Origin: Sebastes aleutianus
Lineage: Eukaryota; Chordata; Actinopteri; Perciformes; Sebastidae
Length of the DNA: 64,000 nucleotides
Reading direction: 5' to 3'
Assembly: GCA_916700875.1 (NCBI GenBank)
Contig: CAKAKS010000013.1
Span: 8,424,686-8,488,685, forward strand
In this document: one piece after another, positions 1 through 12,228 of the stretch
How positions within the stretch are numbered: position 1 is the stretch's first letter
How the letters are laid out: each line of letters opens with the position of its first letter
Made by a program: the position numbers and the translations under genes
Notes under the pieces: generated by a model
Told to the model about the DNA's origin: nothing
What the model saw: the letters and a program-made list of their open reading frames with translations, nothing else
Databases searched by the model: none

Positions 1-224
1 AGCTGCACAGGGTCCAAAGTCTTTAAAATAAACAAATGCGCCTGCTCAGTCTTATCTACTGCAGTCCCTCCGCTCAGCCTACTAGATCCAAGTCTGTATA
101 ACCTGTTGTAAAAACAGTTGATGTATTAATAGTTCTTTCATACTCAGACTTCCAAGTGTTCAGGAAACCCTTCAATTTAATTTGTTTTCAGGATGGAAAA
201 GCCTCTAAAACAGTAACTCTTAGG

Positions 225-760
225 AAAAAGTAGTATACTTCAAGCTTATTTTATGAAGGAAAATTAAGTAAAGTTCAAGTATATTTCCAAAGTATATTTT
301 ATGTAGTAGGTATACTAATATCAGTGTACTAGTACTATACTTTTAAGTGTACAATATCAATACTTCTAGACCAAATTGGCCCACTTTTTAGTTTATAAAA
401 GTATTATTTTAAGTATACTTTAAATGTAAAAATAGTCAACTTTGAGTACACAACTAGTTTACACCTAAGTAAATCACCTGTATTTTGTACTGCAACTATA
501 CTGACAAATTTACAGAGAAGTCTAAGTATACTTAGCTTATAGGCCTACTCATACTTAATCTTTTGATCGAGATACACTTAGGAAAAGTATGATTAAGTAT
601 TCTTGAGTAGCAGACTCGAATCTCTGCTATAATGTGGGCTACAAGTGTACTTGCAGTATAAAAACTATTAAACTAGTAGTTAACGGAGAGTATACTTTAA
701 AGTACACTTTCTAGAGTGTCTAGAGCACACTACAAGTGATTTTTTTATGTACCTTTTGCC
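225..760. repeat. AT-rich MITE-like repeat, left copy
   Basis: The stretch is dense in GTATACTT/AAGTATAC motifs. Its first 300 bases match the reverse complement of about 7030-7385, for example the shared blocks TTTGAGTACACAACTAGTTTA and CCCACTTTTTAGT. It is probably a non-autonomous DNA transposon copy. No coding potential is seen. Confidence 0.6.
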
Positions 761-830
761 CAAATCTAAGATCATTTGAAGTATTTTAAAGCTAGAGCTG
801 CAGCCTGCTTAACCCCGGAAATAATGTGCA

Positions 831-845
831 CAGGAAGAGGAAGTT
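831..845 (+). promoter_or_regulatory. Purine-rich Ets/PU.1-type element of FcRL1
   Basis: CAGGAAGAGGAAGTT lies about 70 bases upstream of the FcRL1 start codon. The same purine block precedes the ATG of all four FcRL genes at similar distance. GAGGAAGT is the classic core for PU.1-class Ets factors, which drive TATA-less myeloid and B-cell receptor promoters. Function is inferred from motif and position only. Confidence 0.5.
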
Positions 846-913
846 CTCAACTGCATCATTCTGTATTTAGCTTTGATTCAGTCTGACGCTCAGACAGTCA
901 GCAGCAAGACATC

Positions 914-3900
914 ATGGAGGTTACAGCTCTCTGCTTCAGACTGAGTGAGTACTGCATTTGTCTTCTTTCTCCATGCCTTGTTCCTCTATATAAATAACAG
1001 TAAACTAAATACAAACGATGGTAACATATAAGTTTTAGAGATAAATGACTAGGTTATCCCTTTTTATTGTGTGGTGTATCGATACATGTAATTATACTTG
1101 TGGAACTAAAGAAGTTCCTCTGTGAGAATCAACGTATGGACCAGATAAGATTTGCATTTCAACAGATGTATTTGTGTCAGGTGTCCTTTATGGAAGCTAT
1201 ATGCCAAATCATGTTAGGTTCTGCGATGTTTTAAGGTATTTCATTAAACCATTAATATTCAAATTAGGGCTGTCAATCGATTAAAATATTTAATCACGAT
1301 TAATCACACAAATTGTATCTGTTCAAAATGTACCTTAAATGGAGTTTTTAATACTCTTATCAACATGGGAGTGGGCAAATATGCTGCTTTATACAAATAT
1401 ATGTATATATTTATTATTTGAAATGAATTAACAGCACAAAACAATGACAAATATTGTCCAGAAACCCTCACCGGTACTGCATTTAGCATAAAGAATATGC
1501 TCAAATCCTAACATGGCAAACTGCAGCCCAACAGGCAACAACAGCTGTCAGTGTGTCAGTGTGCTGACTTGACAATGACTTGCCCCAAAACTTGAGACTT
1601 GAAAATTGTTATGCCAGTTTTTCCTCGCCAAAATTTAGCATAAGTTTGGAGTTTATTTAACCTCCTTCCCCATAAGCTAATATGACATGGTTGGTACCAA
1701 GAAACATTTAAAGTGTTTCACAGCTGCACAAACATTTTGGACTTCATACAGTATAAACAAATCTCTCCTCTTTTGTCTCTCCAGTGATGAATGTGTTGAT
1801 GCTGCTGGTTGCACATGTTCAGCAAAATTATTCTAAGCCACCTGGTAAGTAGAAATTATTCGTTCCCAAATGGAACACGAACCCTAAAACCTTAACCCTA
1901 ACTCTAAAGCCAGCTTCATATAACACCTGCATAACAAAATACCATCTCAAGTTTGTGGTTTGGGTTTCAAGAAGTTTAAATCTTCTACTCTTTTCTTCAA
2001 AAGGAAGAGAAGAAATGAAGTCTGAGAGCACTGACCCGGAACTCGCTATTATGCTGATGACACTCCGCTAATGTAACAGTAGAACCTGGCAACTCTGGCC
2101 GTATTTCTGCACCTAAATATCAGTAAATGTGAGCTCATTTTATTTGATCCATAGTCAAAAACCTGTAGCTTAAAACCTGAGAGTGCTCTTTGACTGCTTA
2201 AGAGCGTTGTCATCTCATCTCTTTGGATTTATGTTATTCCTTTAAATGATGCCGAAGCAATAACTGTCTCTTTCAACTACAATTGGTCCAAAATGTAACA
2301 GCAGGTTTTTTAATGTGTTCAATTTTTACAACCACACCTCTGTCCAAATGTTTCTTCAGTGGCTAGAGGTTAATTTTCAAATCAATTTAACATTTTTGTT
2401 TCAAGACTAACCTGGTATCTAGCTATCCATACTACATTTATGAACTTCTGAGTCCGTATGAGTCAGTGTTACAACCCACAGGTGGTCTAGGGGTAAGGGA
2501 AGCCACATAACGCTAGTGTTCTTAGGGAATCACTGTGTTTATTGCGGTAGTGGTTGAAATAAAGGAAATAAAAGTTACAGTCACTTAAACTAAGAGCACA
2601 CAAATAAAAAAAAAACGAGGGCTTCAGGTGGCGCGAAACTGTCAGACAAAGAAAGCAAAAGCACACCTCCTAACCACGCAGATCCCTTACAAATAAACGA
2701 ACTAAAAGCAAACTAAAATCTAACTAACACCAGTAACAGTCAGATCACAACCTGGGTTCTTCTGTTCAGGGTCTCCTCCCTGTTCCTATGTCCTGGGTAG
2801 CAACTAGTGGTGACAGAACAATACGCTCTTATCTCAACTCGTCACATATTATGTTAACACTTGCTTTTTGTTGTGAATTAAACAAAAACACCTGCTTAAG
2901 ACTAGAAATACAACATGGTTGAGCTTAAATCTACTACGTTTGTACAGAGAAAATGACGCTGAACGTTGTGTCTCTTTTCACTCTTTAAAACTACGTCTCT
3001 TGCTCTGACCAAATGTGACGCGAATGCAATGCATATCCCTGGTTGAAAGCCCTGTGTTTGTTGGACCCATCCAACTCCCCGTCCACCGGGGAGTTGGATG
3101 GGAATAAGAACTGGTTGGATAGAACTGTTGTTATCAGGGCTCCCTGGCTTTGCAACTCCTTGCCTTAAACTCACTTCTTAAGACACATTTCTGCAGACGT
3201 TCCTTTTTTATAACAGTATGCACCTGGTTTCTTTCTGGGAAGCAAGTTCTTCATTCACATTGTTCTCTGTCTGTTTTCAGATGCAGCTTTTCGTATCGTT
3301 CCAACCCGACTGCAGCTCTTTGAATACGGGTCTGTCTATTTTACCTGTGAGGGGGTCAATGTCTCAGCTGGGTGGAAAGTGAGGAACATCAACCAATCCT
3401 TTCCAAAATGTTCAAATAACACAGTGGCATCAACGGTGACCTGCACCATTGACGTTGCCTTTACATCAGACAGTGGAGAATACTGGTGTGAAGGTGGAGG
3501 AGGAGAGAGAAGCAACACTGTCAACATCACTGTCACTGGTAGGTTGATTGCAGATTTCAACTCTAAACTTGCATATCAATGACAAAAATGTTACCTCTAA
3601 AGTATTGTGTTTATTACACTTCTGCTTCCAAACATTTTGTAATGTTTTCCAGCTGGTTCAGTGATCCTGGAGAGTCCAGTCCTTCCTGTGATGGAGGGAG
3701 ACGATGTGACTCTGAGCTGCAGAAACAAGACGACTTCCTCCAACCTCACAGCTGTTTTCTATAAAGATGGCCGCCTCATCAGGAGCAGCTCTACAGGAAA
3801 CATGACCATCCATAGTGTTTCCTGGTCTGATGAAGGACTCTACAAGTGCAACATCTCTGGAGCTGGAGAATCACCACAGAGCTGGCTGTCTGTCAGAGGT

Positions 3901-5634
3901 GGGACAATATTTACTGTTTTGCTATTTTAATGCAGACACTGATGGTTAGTTGTGCTAACTTCTATAATCTCCTAAACAGCACGCTCCCTGAGCAAGTGGG
4001 TGAGTCAGCACAAACTCATGTAATGCAGCCAAACACCGAACTCACAGATCGGCGGCACTTTGGGTGTTCACACCAGCTGCGTTTCAGCTGCTTCAGCTGC
4101 TTCAGCTGCTGCTGTCAGCCCTTTCTAAATAATGGTAATAATCCACAATTAAAACCCCGTAAAATATTCATTCATGGAGCTCTGGAAATCATTGAATGTT
4201 CTACAACACAGTCCGGCACCTATTTCAGAATAAAAGCCTTGTGTTAACAAATGAAGGAATTCTGTCCACAGAAAAAAATGCTTGAGGGCTTTTATTTTGA
4301 AATTAAAGCAGATAACGTTGATTTAAAAACAGGTCATAACATACATAAACATAAAACTGTAACATAACGATGTAACATAACGATGTAACATAACAATGTA
4401 ACATAACGATGTAACACAACGTAACATAACAACGCAACATAACAACGCAACATAGCAACGTAACGTAGCAACGCAACGTAGCAACACAACATAACAAAGT
4501 AACGCAAGAATGCAACGTAACAACGCAATGTAACAACGCAACGTTACAACGTAATGTACCAACGTAACCTAACAATGTAACGTAACAACGTTACGTAACA
4601 ACAAACCACTATAGTTACGTTTAGAAAGAACAACTACATGGTTGGGCTTAAAACGACTACGTTTGTACAGTGAAAATGACGCTGACCACTGTGTCTCTTT
4701 TCACTCTTTGAACTACGTCACTTGTACTGACCAAATGCGACCCGAATGCAATGCATATACGTACCTGGTTAGCAGAAACGTCCAATGCCAACAATATTTC
4801 CTGGCGACTGGGCTGGAAGCATGCCGCATTAAAATTTGTTGCATAAACCTACAATGTGCAAGTTGTGATCAGTAAGGGGCAGAACAATTCAAAGACAAAC
4901 TCAGACCTGCAGTATTGTATTGACTCAGTATTTTTTTTAAATAAAGTACTTTCTGTCATCTTTCCAGCATCTGACAAAGACATTCACATGCTTTGGACCG
5001 TTGTCACGGTCGTACTGTTCCTGCTGCTGGTGATGGGACTACTTTACTGGAAGAAACAGCTAGGTACTAAAATTATACTAAGGTTTGGTGATTCTGGTGA
5101 TTGACTCATAGTTCTGCAGGTCATATCATCGGTCGCTAATAAACGTTATTTTGTGACAGTCTGTATTCTTTGTTTAGGAGGTAATAGATGCTTCACTCTG
5201 TAAAAATCACAAGATTTTTTAGTTGTACCTTCAGTATTTAGATCAAGTAGCTTGTGAAAAATATTGTGGGCTGAATTTAGAAGACTACAGTTGTTTAACT
5301 GTGTCGGAAACACATATAAATCAACATTTACGTAAATAAGGGCTGTCAATGGATTAAAATATTGAATCACGATTAATCCCATGATTGAAGAAGAAAGGTA
5401 ATTTAATGCACTTTGAAGTAAAGTGCTAAAGAAGTCATATGTGTGCATTCAAACAACAGTATCTAGATGTCACTTTGGAGTTGTGACCAGACATGTTTGA
5501 TGAGAACTTCTGTTTCACACGTTCACACCAGCTAAGTATGTCATACGTGGTGTTTTGTTTTAGACGCTGCAGATAATTTGAGCCACGGCCTCGACACAAA
5601 CCACGGCTCAAAACTACGGACAGAAAAAAGATAA
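914..5634 (+). CDS. FcRL1: Fc-receptor-like two-Ig-domain membrane protein
   Basis: Six coding exons: 914-944, 1785-1844, 3281-3538, 3653-3898, 4968-5063, 5564-5634; all introns are phase 1 and the model gives 253 aa. The split signal peptide (MEVTALCF start) is followed by Ig domain 1 (residues about 31-116, FTCEG and GEYWCE), Ig domain 2 (117-198, VTLSCRNKT and GLYKCN), a membrane segment near 206-226 without charged residues, and a short tail lacking ITIM or ITAM tyrosines. The two-exon leader and one-exon-per-domain, phase-1 structure is that of the Fc receptor/FcR-like family, so immunoglobulin binding at the surface of leukocytes is plausible but not shown. Domain 1 has an extra cysteine pair (FPKC, VTCTI). 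It is the most divergent of the four paralogues and the only one that clearly uses the separate tail exon. Confidence 0.82.
1265..1312. repeat. AGGGCTGTCAATCGATTAAAA-type repeat end
   Basis: AGGGCTGTCAATCG followed by AAATATTTAATC and ATTAATCAC resembles a common fish DNA-transposon terminus. Related ends occur at 5338-5386 and 5722-5750 in and after FcRL1. Only terminal fragments are recognised. Confidence 0.4.
4360..4612. repeat. About 10-bp minisatellite (AACATAACGA-type)
   Basis: Tandem array of AACATAACGA / AACGCAACGT variants inside FcRL1 intron 4. It opens long reading frames on the - strand in all frames, which are repeat artefacts. Confidence 0.85.
5338..5386. repeat. AGGGCTGTCAATGGATTAAAA-type repeat end
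   Basis: Second copy of the terminus seen at 1265, within FcRL1 intron 5. A further AGGGCTGTCAAAG start lies at 5722, so several transposon fragments sit around the FcRL1 3' end. Confidence 0.4.
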
Positions 5635-5964
5635 GATGAATCCCTCAGTGACCCCTTAAGTCTGCAGCAGGACCAAAGTAGCATTCTGATATTAGCTCAA
5701 AACCAACCTGTATTTATATTAGGGCTGTCAAAGTTAACATAATAATAACGCCTTGACGCAAATTAATTTTAACTCCACTAATTTCTTTAACGCATGAACA
5801 CAACTTGAGGTTTTTAGGTTGTAGCGGGCTCAGTTTTAAAGCTAGAGGGAAGATACTGACATCTGTTTTGAGGTACTTGTACTTAAATTGACACATAACT
5901 GGCATATTAAACTGGAAAACCTAAGGAATCCATTGGTACCAACCGTGTCATACTAGCTTGTAGC

Positions 5965-6115
5965 TAAGGAGGTGCAGATGGGTTTACATTGGATTTAGTT
6001 GAAAGCCCGGTGCGTCTCATACGGACACTAAAGGGTGCCTTAGTGAATAGGTATCAGACGCCGAGGGCCACTGACCAAGCGTCTGTATTTGACGAGTACA
6101 GGTTGGATGCTCGGT
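5965..6115. repeat. Dispersed repeat (TTAGTTGAAAGCCCGGT family)
   Basis: The core TTAGTTGAAAGCCCGGT, then AAAGGGTGC, then GGTATCAGACGCCGAGGG recurs at 10445-10545 and 56785-56880, with a partial copy at 31228-31345. Related shorter pieces (GAAAGCCCTGTGTTTGTTGG) occur near 3045. Class unknown. From 6116 to 6640 I see no gene. Confidence 0.5.
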
Positions 6116-6649
6116 GTGATATTAAAGCGTCTATCCTCTAACTTTGACTAGTTTGATCAGTTTACGTTTGTGCGGGTAGTTGCAGGGAACTTACATTTGT
6201 ATGGAGCGCGTTCCATGATGGATACAAAACGCCGTTGCACGTGGCCAGCAAGTCAGCATCATTGCAGGTTTGCTGTTGGAGGGTTTTATAACCTACTTCC
6301 ACTCACCGCTAATTGGTTTGGGATGGACTTAATATGGCGGACTCTCCATGTGAACGTGCAATCAGAGAGGAAGTGGGTAGGGAGGTGGCGGTTTGAGAAA
6401 GCCCCCACATTACCAGCTGTGATATAGTGATTCTGCATTGTCAGTCACCCTATTGTACAGCATACAGGGTATGGACAGAGCACAGAGCATCCACCAGATG
6501 GTAGCATAAGCACAATTAATATCCTGGGTGTAGTTACTCAATAAAATATTATCTTGTGCATGAATATGTTTCATCTGTGTGTTACAGATCGATGAGGAAG
6601 AAACACCTAACTGTAGGAGATGGAGGACTGATTACATCATGCTACATGT

Positions 6650-7385
6650 GCACCTTTACCAAATAGAAGTTCATTCAAGTGTGCTATCAGTATACTTATT
6701 TAAAATTTAAAATAAGTGATTATACTTTCAGTTTACTTTTTATGTACTTATCAGAGATATACTTCAGTATTCTTAACTTATAAAAGTGTGTGAGAGTTTG
6801 TAAACAAATGTTTTGATATGAATTTACTTTGATTCATCAAGAATTGTTTACGTTTTTGGATTCTCCGTTCACCGTGGAGGCATGAGAGAATTTATTTTTT
6901 ATTTTTTTATCATCACAAAACATCCAGTCAAATATCAAAAAGAGCGAGTCTCTTTATGTAATACATAAATCATTGGCTATAAGTTCTATAAGTTAAAGTA
7001 TACAAAGTGTACTTTAATAAACTAAAAAGTGGGTACCAAGAATATAACTAGTAAACTAACAGTATACCTATAAGTTCACTTGTAGTATAGTTCATAGTAT
7101 AGTTGTAGTACAAAATGAACCTTAGGTATAAACTAGTTGTGTACTCAAAGTTTACTGTTCTTTCACTTAAAGTAAAATGAAAAGTATACTTTTAGAGACT
7201 AAAAAGTGGGTCGATTTAGTCCCAAGAAGTATTGTATTAGTACACTTACAAGTATACTACTAGCACATTAATATTAATATTTTTACTACATAATGTATAC
7301 TTCGGGGGGAATATACTTGAACTTTATTTAAGTATACTTCATATAATAAACTTGAAGTATACTACTTATTTTAAGGACAAGGAAG
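6650..7385. repeat. AT-rich MITE-like repeat, right copy (inverted)
   Basis: Again rich in AAGTATAC/GTATACTT. The part 7030-7385 is the inverted counterpart of 225-520, so two opposite copies bracket FcRL1. Identity judged by eye is about 80 percent. From 7386 to 8009 no gene or clear repeat is seen. Confidence 0.6.
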
Positions 7386-8009
7386 TTTAGAGACTTTAAA
7401 ATAAACTTTGCTTGAAGTAACGTTTAGTATTACGTATGTATTTGGTACTCTCTAGTATGCAACATGTTTAGTATTATACCAGGTAGTGAGTAAATTCAAC
7501 AGTACTGTTTGTTTTTTGCTTTTTTATCTCTTCATCAACATTGCATCAAATACTATATCTTTACATCATTGTATTTATATGTCTTGTACACTGATAGCAA
7601 AATAAATTGTTAGTTTTTTGTAATAAATGAAGTAAATAAATGAAGTGATAACTGATAGATTGTTGCTCTGCTTTACAAAGTGCCTAACCTGTCAGTTAAA
7701 ATAATGTTTGTCTCTCTGATGTCTGTTTCTTTCTGTATGTTCATGTTAATAATTGAGGATGTTTTTATTAATTAAGTACATTTTTAAATTATGATTCACA
7801 TGGAACCTGTGACTTTCAGAGAATTCTTTGTTTGCGGAATATAATACAATGAACAATAAATGGCTTTTCAAAGTGACTCCAAATGGACTCCCGTCCTCTC
7901 CCCTCTCTGATGACCTGTCTCTCTCTCTCATGCATTTAAAATGATAAGAAAAGCATAAAAAACATGTTTAACTTTTATTTCATTAAATAAAAAGAAGCAC
8001 ATGCTACAA

Positions 8010-8090
8010 AGGTCCCCAGCTGGAATCAAACCACCAACCTTTCAGCTCTGAGTCATGTCATGTAATCATTCAGCTACCAATTAGCTTCAA
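8010..8090 (-). repeat. tRNA-like (SINE head) fragment
   Basis: The reverse complement holds an A-box-like TAGCTGAATGATTA stretch and a B-box-like GGTGGTTTGATTCC at tRNA spacing. The arms do not form a full cloverleaf by eye, so I call it a tRNA-derived remnant and not a functional tRNA. Confidence 0.4.
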
Positions 8091-8239
8091 GACTTTTTCA
8101 TTGTTCAGTCAAATTCAAGGCTTCGTCCAAAGTTGTGATTATGGGTAAATAAATAATATTATTCTGTTTTTAGACAGATTTCTGAGGCTCATTCAAGACA
8201 GGCTTTACACAAAACATCCCTCTGAGAGGAAAACACAAA

Positions 8240-8313
8240 GAGCTCTGGAGAGATTTGAACCCACAACCTTCAGACTGTGGAGCAGACTCTCTACAAGCTG
8301 AGCTGTCAGGACT
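8240..8313 (-). repeat. Second tRNA-like (SINE head) fragment
   Basis: The reverse complement shows CAGCTCAGCTTGTAGAGAG (A-box-like) and GTGGGTTCAAATCTC (B-box-like). It lies 150 bases from a similar fragment at 8010-8090. Likely a tRNA-derived repeat. Confidence 0.45.
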
Positions 8314-8460
8314 CAATAAAACAACCTACATGTTTCCTTTCAGGTGGTTGCTCTACGTTCGTGGGGCTTCACAGTATAATGTGTTTTATATAATATTTTT
8401 TTCAGGCTATCAAGATGCTTGATGCTCGCCCCTTTTGTCTTGAGACAAGAAGCGATCTTG

Positions 8461-8538
<78 letters not shown>

Positions 8539-8539
8539 G
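8461..8539. repeat. (CT)n(AC)n microsatellite
   Basis: Uninterrupted CT run followed by an AC run. Confidence 0.95.
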
Positions 8540-8711
8540 CATGCTCACACACTTTGTTTGGTTTGTTTAGTTTAGTTATTTAGTTAGATTAATATTGTGT
8601 TTTAAACCTTTATTATCTTGTAAATAAATGTTTGTGGATTATACATGCTGGTCTGTTTAATGTTGTACAAGAGTGAATAATGCCAACCTCTGCTATGTCA
8701 AGAACTCCGAT

Positions 8712-10760
8712 AGGAAGTCATGTATACAGCTGTGAAAATAGGGTTATGGATGTTGATATGAACAGTCTGGCTGGTGATTGTTATGAATATGTTTTGCATA
8801 GGTCACCCCTGTAATTAGACTGTTTATAAGAAGTGGACATAACCACCATGATGTCACTCATTGGTTTGTGGACTGCCGTTTTGAAGCCTAGAGTTTGACA
8901 TTTTGGCCATCGCCATCTTGGTTTTTGGACGTCGCCAACTTTTTTTGGAACCAGAAGTGACACGAGAGGGCGGAGCTAAGTACAACCAAATGCTGATTTC
9001 TAGGTGACCAAAATGTTAAACTTCACTTTGATGAAGTGAGAACACACTGTGAAAGGGTTAAAGTTGTAAGACGAAAACACGGACAACTCCCAGACCGGAC
9101 AACGCCGTGGTAGTGACCTGTCAATCACAAGGTAGCCCCGCCCTAAAGCATCCCCTGCTTTATGGTCTATCTGATTCTAAATGGGACCATAATTTACTAA
9201 ATGAACATCATGCTGTATTGAAGAGACTTGAAATTTGCGATTGAGAAGCGTTACCAACTTATCCATTCGTGGATCAGGCAGGTGAGTCCAACAGGCAGGA
9301 AGGGTTTCAGCAGGCAGAGATGATGGCTGGAACTCTGTAGATGGGCGAGGAGGATCAGGTGATGCAGGGCAGGTGGTGGTGGACGGATCTGAAATGAAAG
9401 GAGAGTTAGTAATTGGCAGGAGAAGGAAGCAGGCTATGACAACAGCACCTTTTCAACACGCCCTGGAGGACAGGATGTCATTTACTAGGTCCTGGAGGAC
9501 AGCAACACATTCTCACTCCCAACGTTGCATTTACATGCATGGTTTCTTTTCAAAATAAACTTCCAACGTAGGTTTACTTAGTTTTTAGGTTTACTTACGC
9601 AACAAAAGTACTTGGTTAGGTTTAGGAAAAGATCGTGGTTTGGGTTAAAATCATTACGTTACGTGACTGCCGTTAGTAAAGTACGTAAATTACATGACAA
9701 AAGTACGGTAAAATAAGTTCCATCCATCCATTTTCTTCCTCTAATCCGGGGCCGGGTTTCGGGGGCCAGCAGGTTTGGTAGGGAATTCCAGACGTCCCTC
9801 TCCCCAGCAACGTTTTCCAGCTCTTCCTGGGGGACCCCGAGGCGTTCCCAGGCCAGACCAGATATATAATCTCTCCAGCGTGTTCTGGGTCTACCCCGGG
9901 GCCTCTTTCCAGTTGGACGTGTCAAAACCTCCAAAGGAAGGCGTCCAGGAGGATCCTGATCAGATGTTGAACCACCTCAGCTGGTCCCTTTTCGACGCAA
10001 AGGAGCAGCAGCTCTGCTTCGAGCTCCCTCCGGATGTCTGAGCTCCTCACCCTCTCTCTAAGGCTGAGCCCAGACACCCTACGGAGGTAGCTCATTTCAG
10101 CCACTTGTATCCGCAATCTCATTCTTTTGGTCATTACCCAAAGCTCATGACCATATCTGAGGGTTGGAACTTAGATGGACCGGTAAATCGAGAGCTTCGT
10201 CTTCCAGCTCAGCTCCCTTTTCACCACTACGGTGAAATCAACGATCCGGTACAGCGCCCGCATAACTGCCAACACTGCTCTGGATAATTTTACTTTTTGG
10301 TTTTCACATGGAACATGAACAGCGGTTTCCAGAGTGAAAGTCCTGTGTTTGTTTGCCCTGTCCATCACCACTCCCACCCCCCCTACAAAGACTTTCTCCC
10401 TCTTTATACTACGTCAGTTGCTCTGACTGTCTAATACTGACGGGGATGGGTTCACATTGGAGTTAGTTGAAAGCCCGGTGCATGAAGCCAAAGGGTGCGT
10501 CGGTATCAGACCTTGAGGGGACCAAGCATTGATATTTGAGAATGGGGTGCAGAGACATTAGTCATATCTAATGGCATAACAAGCTACTCATAATGACTGC
10601 TGGGGGTGTTAAAGGTTGTTTTCTATTCACCCCCCTCCCTGATACTAATTAGCTGGTGTGCATTTCTGAGATCAAACTTAGAGGATTGTGAATGAATGCT
10701 TATAACTCAAAGACAGGCAGAATACGCTGTGTTGAAGCCACTGTGAGTCTAGCAGGAAGA
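8712..10760. repeat. Segmentally duplicated upstream block, copy 1
   Basis: This 2 kb block is nearly identical to 55101-57097, including interspersed repeats (the GGACATAACCACCATGATGT family near 8835 and the GTTTACTTACGCAACAAAAG family near 9590), a LINE remnant and the dispersed repeat at 10445. The similarity continues without a break into FcRL2/FcRL4 and on into the M1/M3 3' ends. It forms the left edge of a duplication unit of at least 8.9 kb. Confidence 0.85.
9715..10310 (-). mobile_element. LINE 3'-end remnant (reverse-transcriptase C-terminus)
   Basis: In pieces on the - strand the translation shows KTKLSIYRSI, RRVSGLSLRERVRSSDIRRE and GRPRTRWRDYISGLAWERLG. These are typical of the C-terminal end of fish non-LTR retrotransposon polyproteins. 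The pieces lie in different frames with a gap, so the copy is broken. Its duplicate at 56095-56640 shows it inserted before the segmental duplication. Clade not determined. Confidence 0.7.
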
Positions 10761-10766
10761 ACTGGA

Positions 10767-10787
10767 CAGGAAGAGGAAGAGGAAGTT
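10767..10787 (+). promoter_or_regulatory. Purine-rich Ets/PU.1-type element of FcRL2
   Basis: A double AGGAAGAGGAAG run ending in GAGGAAGTT, about 58 bases upstream of the FcRL2 ATG. It corresponds to the element upstream of FcRL1, 3 and 4. Motif-based inference. Confidence 0.5.
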
Positions 10788-10844
10788 GTCATATACTTAA
10801 ACAGGACTTCAGTGTGATGCTCAGACAGTCAGCAGCAAGACAGC

Positions 10845-12228
10845 ATGGAGGTTAGAGCTCTCTGCATCAGACTGTGTGAGTACTGACTCTCAGGTTTCTG
10901 TTTCTTCTGTAAAGGTTTGATATATTCTGTAAATGCTCTGTGTCTGATATACAGTTTACTGCTGTTTTCTATCCAGTGATGCTTGTGTTCATTCTTCTGG
11001 GTGCACATATTCAGAACAGCGGTAAGTAGCAGTTATATCTGTCTCCATGATGTAACATAAGATTCTACCTTTTTGATTTTCATAAATTTAACAAAAATGT
11101 AATTGTCCGAAGTAAAAATGTGTGTGAAGTCTCACATTTGGGGAATACCAGTTTGTATTGAAAAAAGACCACATTTAAACAATATCGTCCCAAAAGGTGA
11201 ATGCACATTTAATTGTTTTGATTTTGTGAAGTCATGTTTCGTCCCTCATGGGTGTTTAATTTGAGACAGATCTCTGTCGTTCTGTTTCAGATGCAGCTTT
11301 TCGTATCGTTTCAAACAGTCTGCAGTTCTTTCAGTACGAGACGGTCTATTTGACCTGCGAGGGTCTGGATGGCTCCACTCAGCTGAGAGGGGTCAGGAAC
11401 ACGGCACGCTTCATTTCAGCCGGTGATACTAAGACGCCAACAGCAGCTTTTACCATTCATAGAGCCTATCCAGCAGACGGTGGAGAGTACTGGTGTGAGA
11501 CTGGAGGAGGAGAGAGGAGCGACAGTGTTACCATCTCTGTCACTGGTAGGTTTACGTTTCTATAAAAAGTTATAACATGAAATCCATCAGATTATCTTTG
11601 GACATGAAAAGAGATGTTTTTGTCAACATTAAACTTTTATCAATTGTCTCATCTAACTCCCACATAACATAACATTTCATGACCAGCTAAAGAACCTTTG
11701 TTTTCCAGCTGGTTCAGTGATCCTGGAGAGTCCTGTCCTCCCTGTGACGGAGGGAAACGATGTGACTCTGAGCTGCAGGAACAAGACGACTTCCTCCAAC
11801 CTCACAGCTGATTTCTATAAAGATGGCCTCCTCATCAGGAGCAGCTCTACAGGAGAGATGACCATCCACAGCGTCTCCTGGTCTGATGAAGGACTCTACA
11901 AGTGTGACATCTCTGGAGCTGGAGGATCACCAGAGAGCCGGTTAGGTAAGAAAGTCAGTTTGAGGATCAGTTTTCAGTTTGTGTCAGAGTAAAGCTCCAG
12001 AAAGCCCTCAGAGACGACCTGTTACGTCCTGTTAATACTGTCCTGGTGTTACAGCAGATGTGTCCTGTTGTCTCTGCAGCACTTCACAGAGAGACGTGTC
12101 CCTCCTCAGACCACTTCATACATGTGGTCCTGGTCTTGAGGACTGTGTCCACCATAGTGATGGTGGCTCTGCTGCTGCTGCTGGTGGGACTACTGCATTG
12201 TGGGAAACTCAGAGTCCAGCAGAAATAA
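10845..12228 (+). CDS. FcRL2: Fc-receptor-like two-Ig-domain membrane protein
   Basis: Five coding exons, 10845-10875, 10977-11021, 11291-11545, 11709-11945, 12080-12228, all phase 1, 238 aa. Signal peptide (MEVRALCIRL, completed in exon 2), Ig domain 1 (about 26-110, LTCEG and GEYWCE), Ig domain 2 (111-189, LSCRNK and GLYKCD), extracellular stalk with one cysteine, membrane segment near 205-228 containing Arg210, then a ten-residue tail ending at TAA. An arginine in the membrane segment is how many Fc receptors and related activating receptors pair with FcR-gamma or DAP12-type adaptors; here that is inference. The membrane exon runs straight into a stop because the donor used in FcRL1 is changed; the old tail exon survives at 12502-12593. 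It converges on M1 with both stops 1.4 kb apart. Nearly identical to FcRL4. Confidence 0.83.

Noticed and set aside
4303..4575. Overlapping long reading frames rich in Leu, Cys and Tyr
   Set aside because: They are translations of a 10-bp minisatellite with all frames open.
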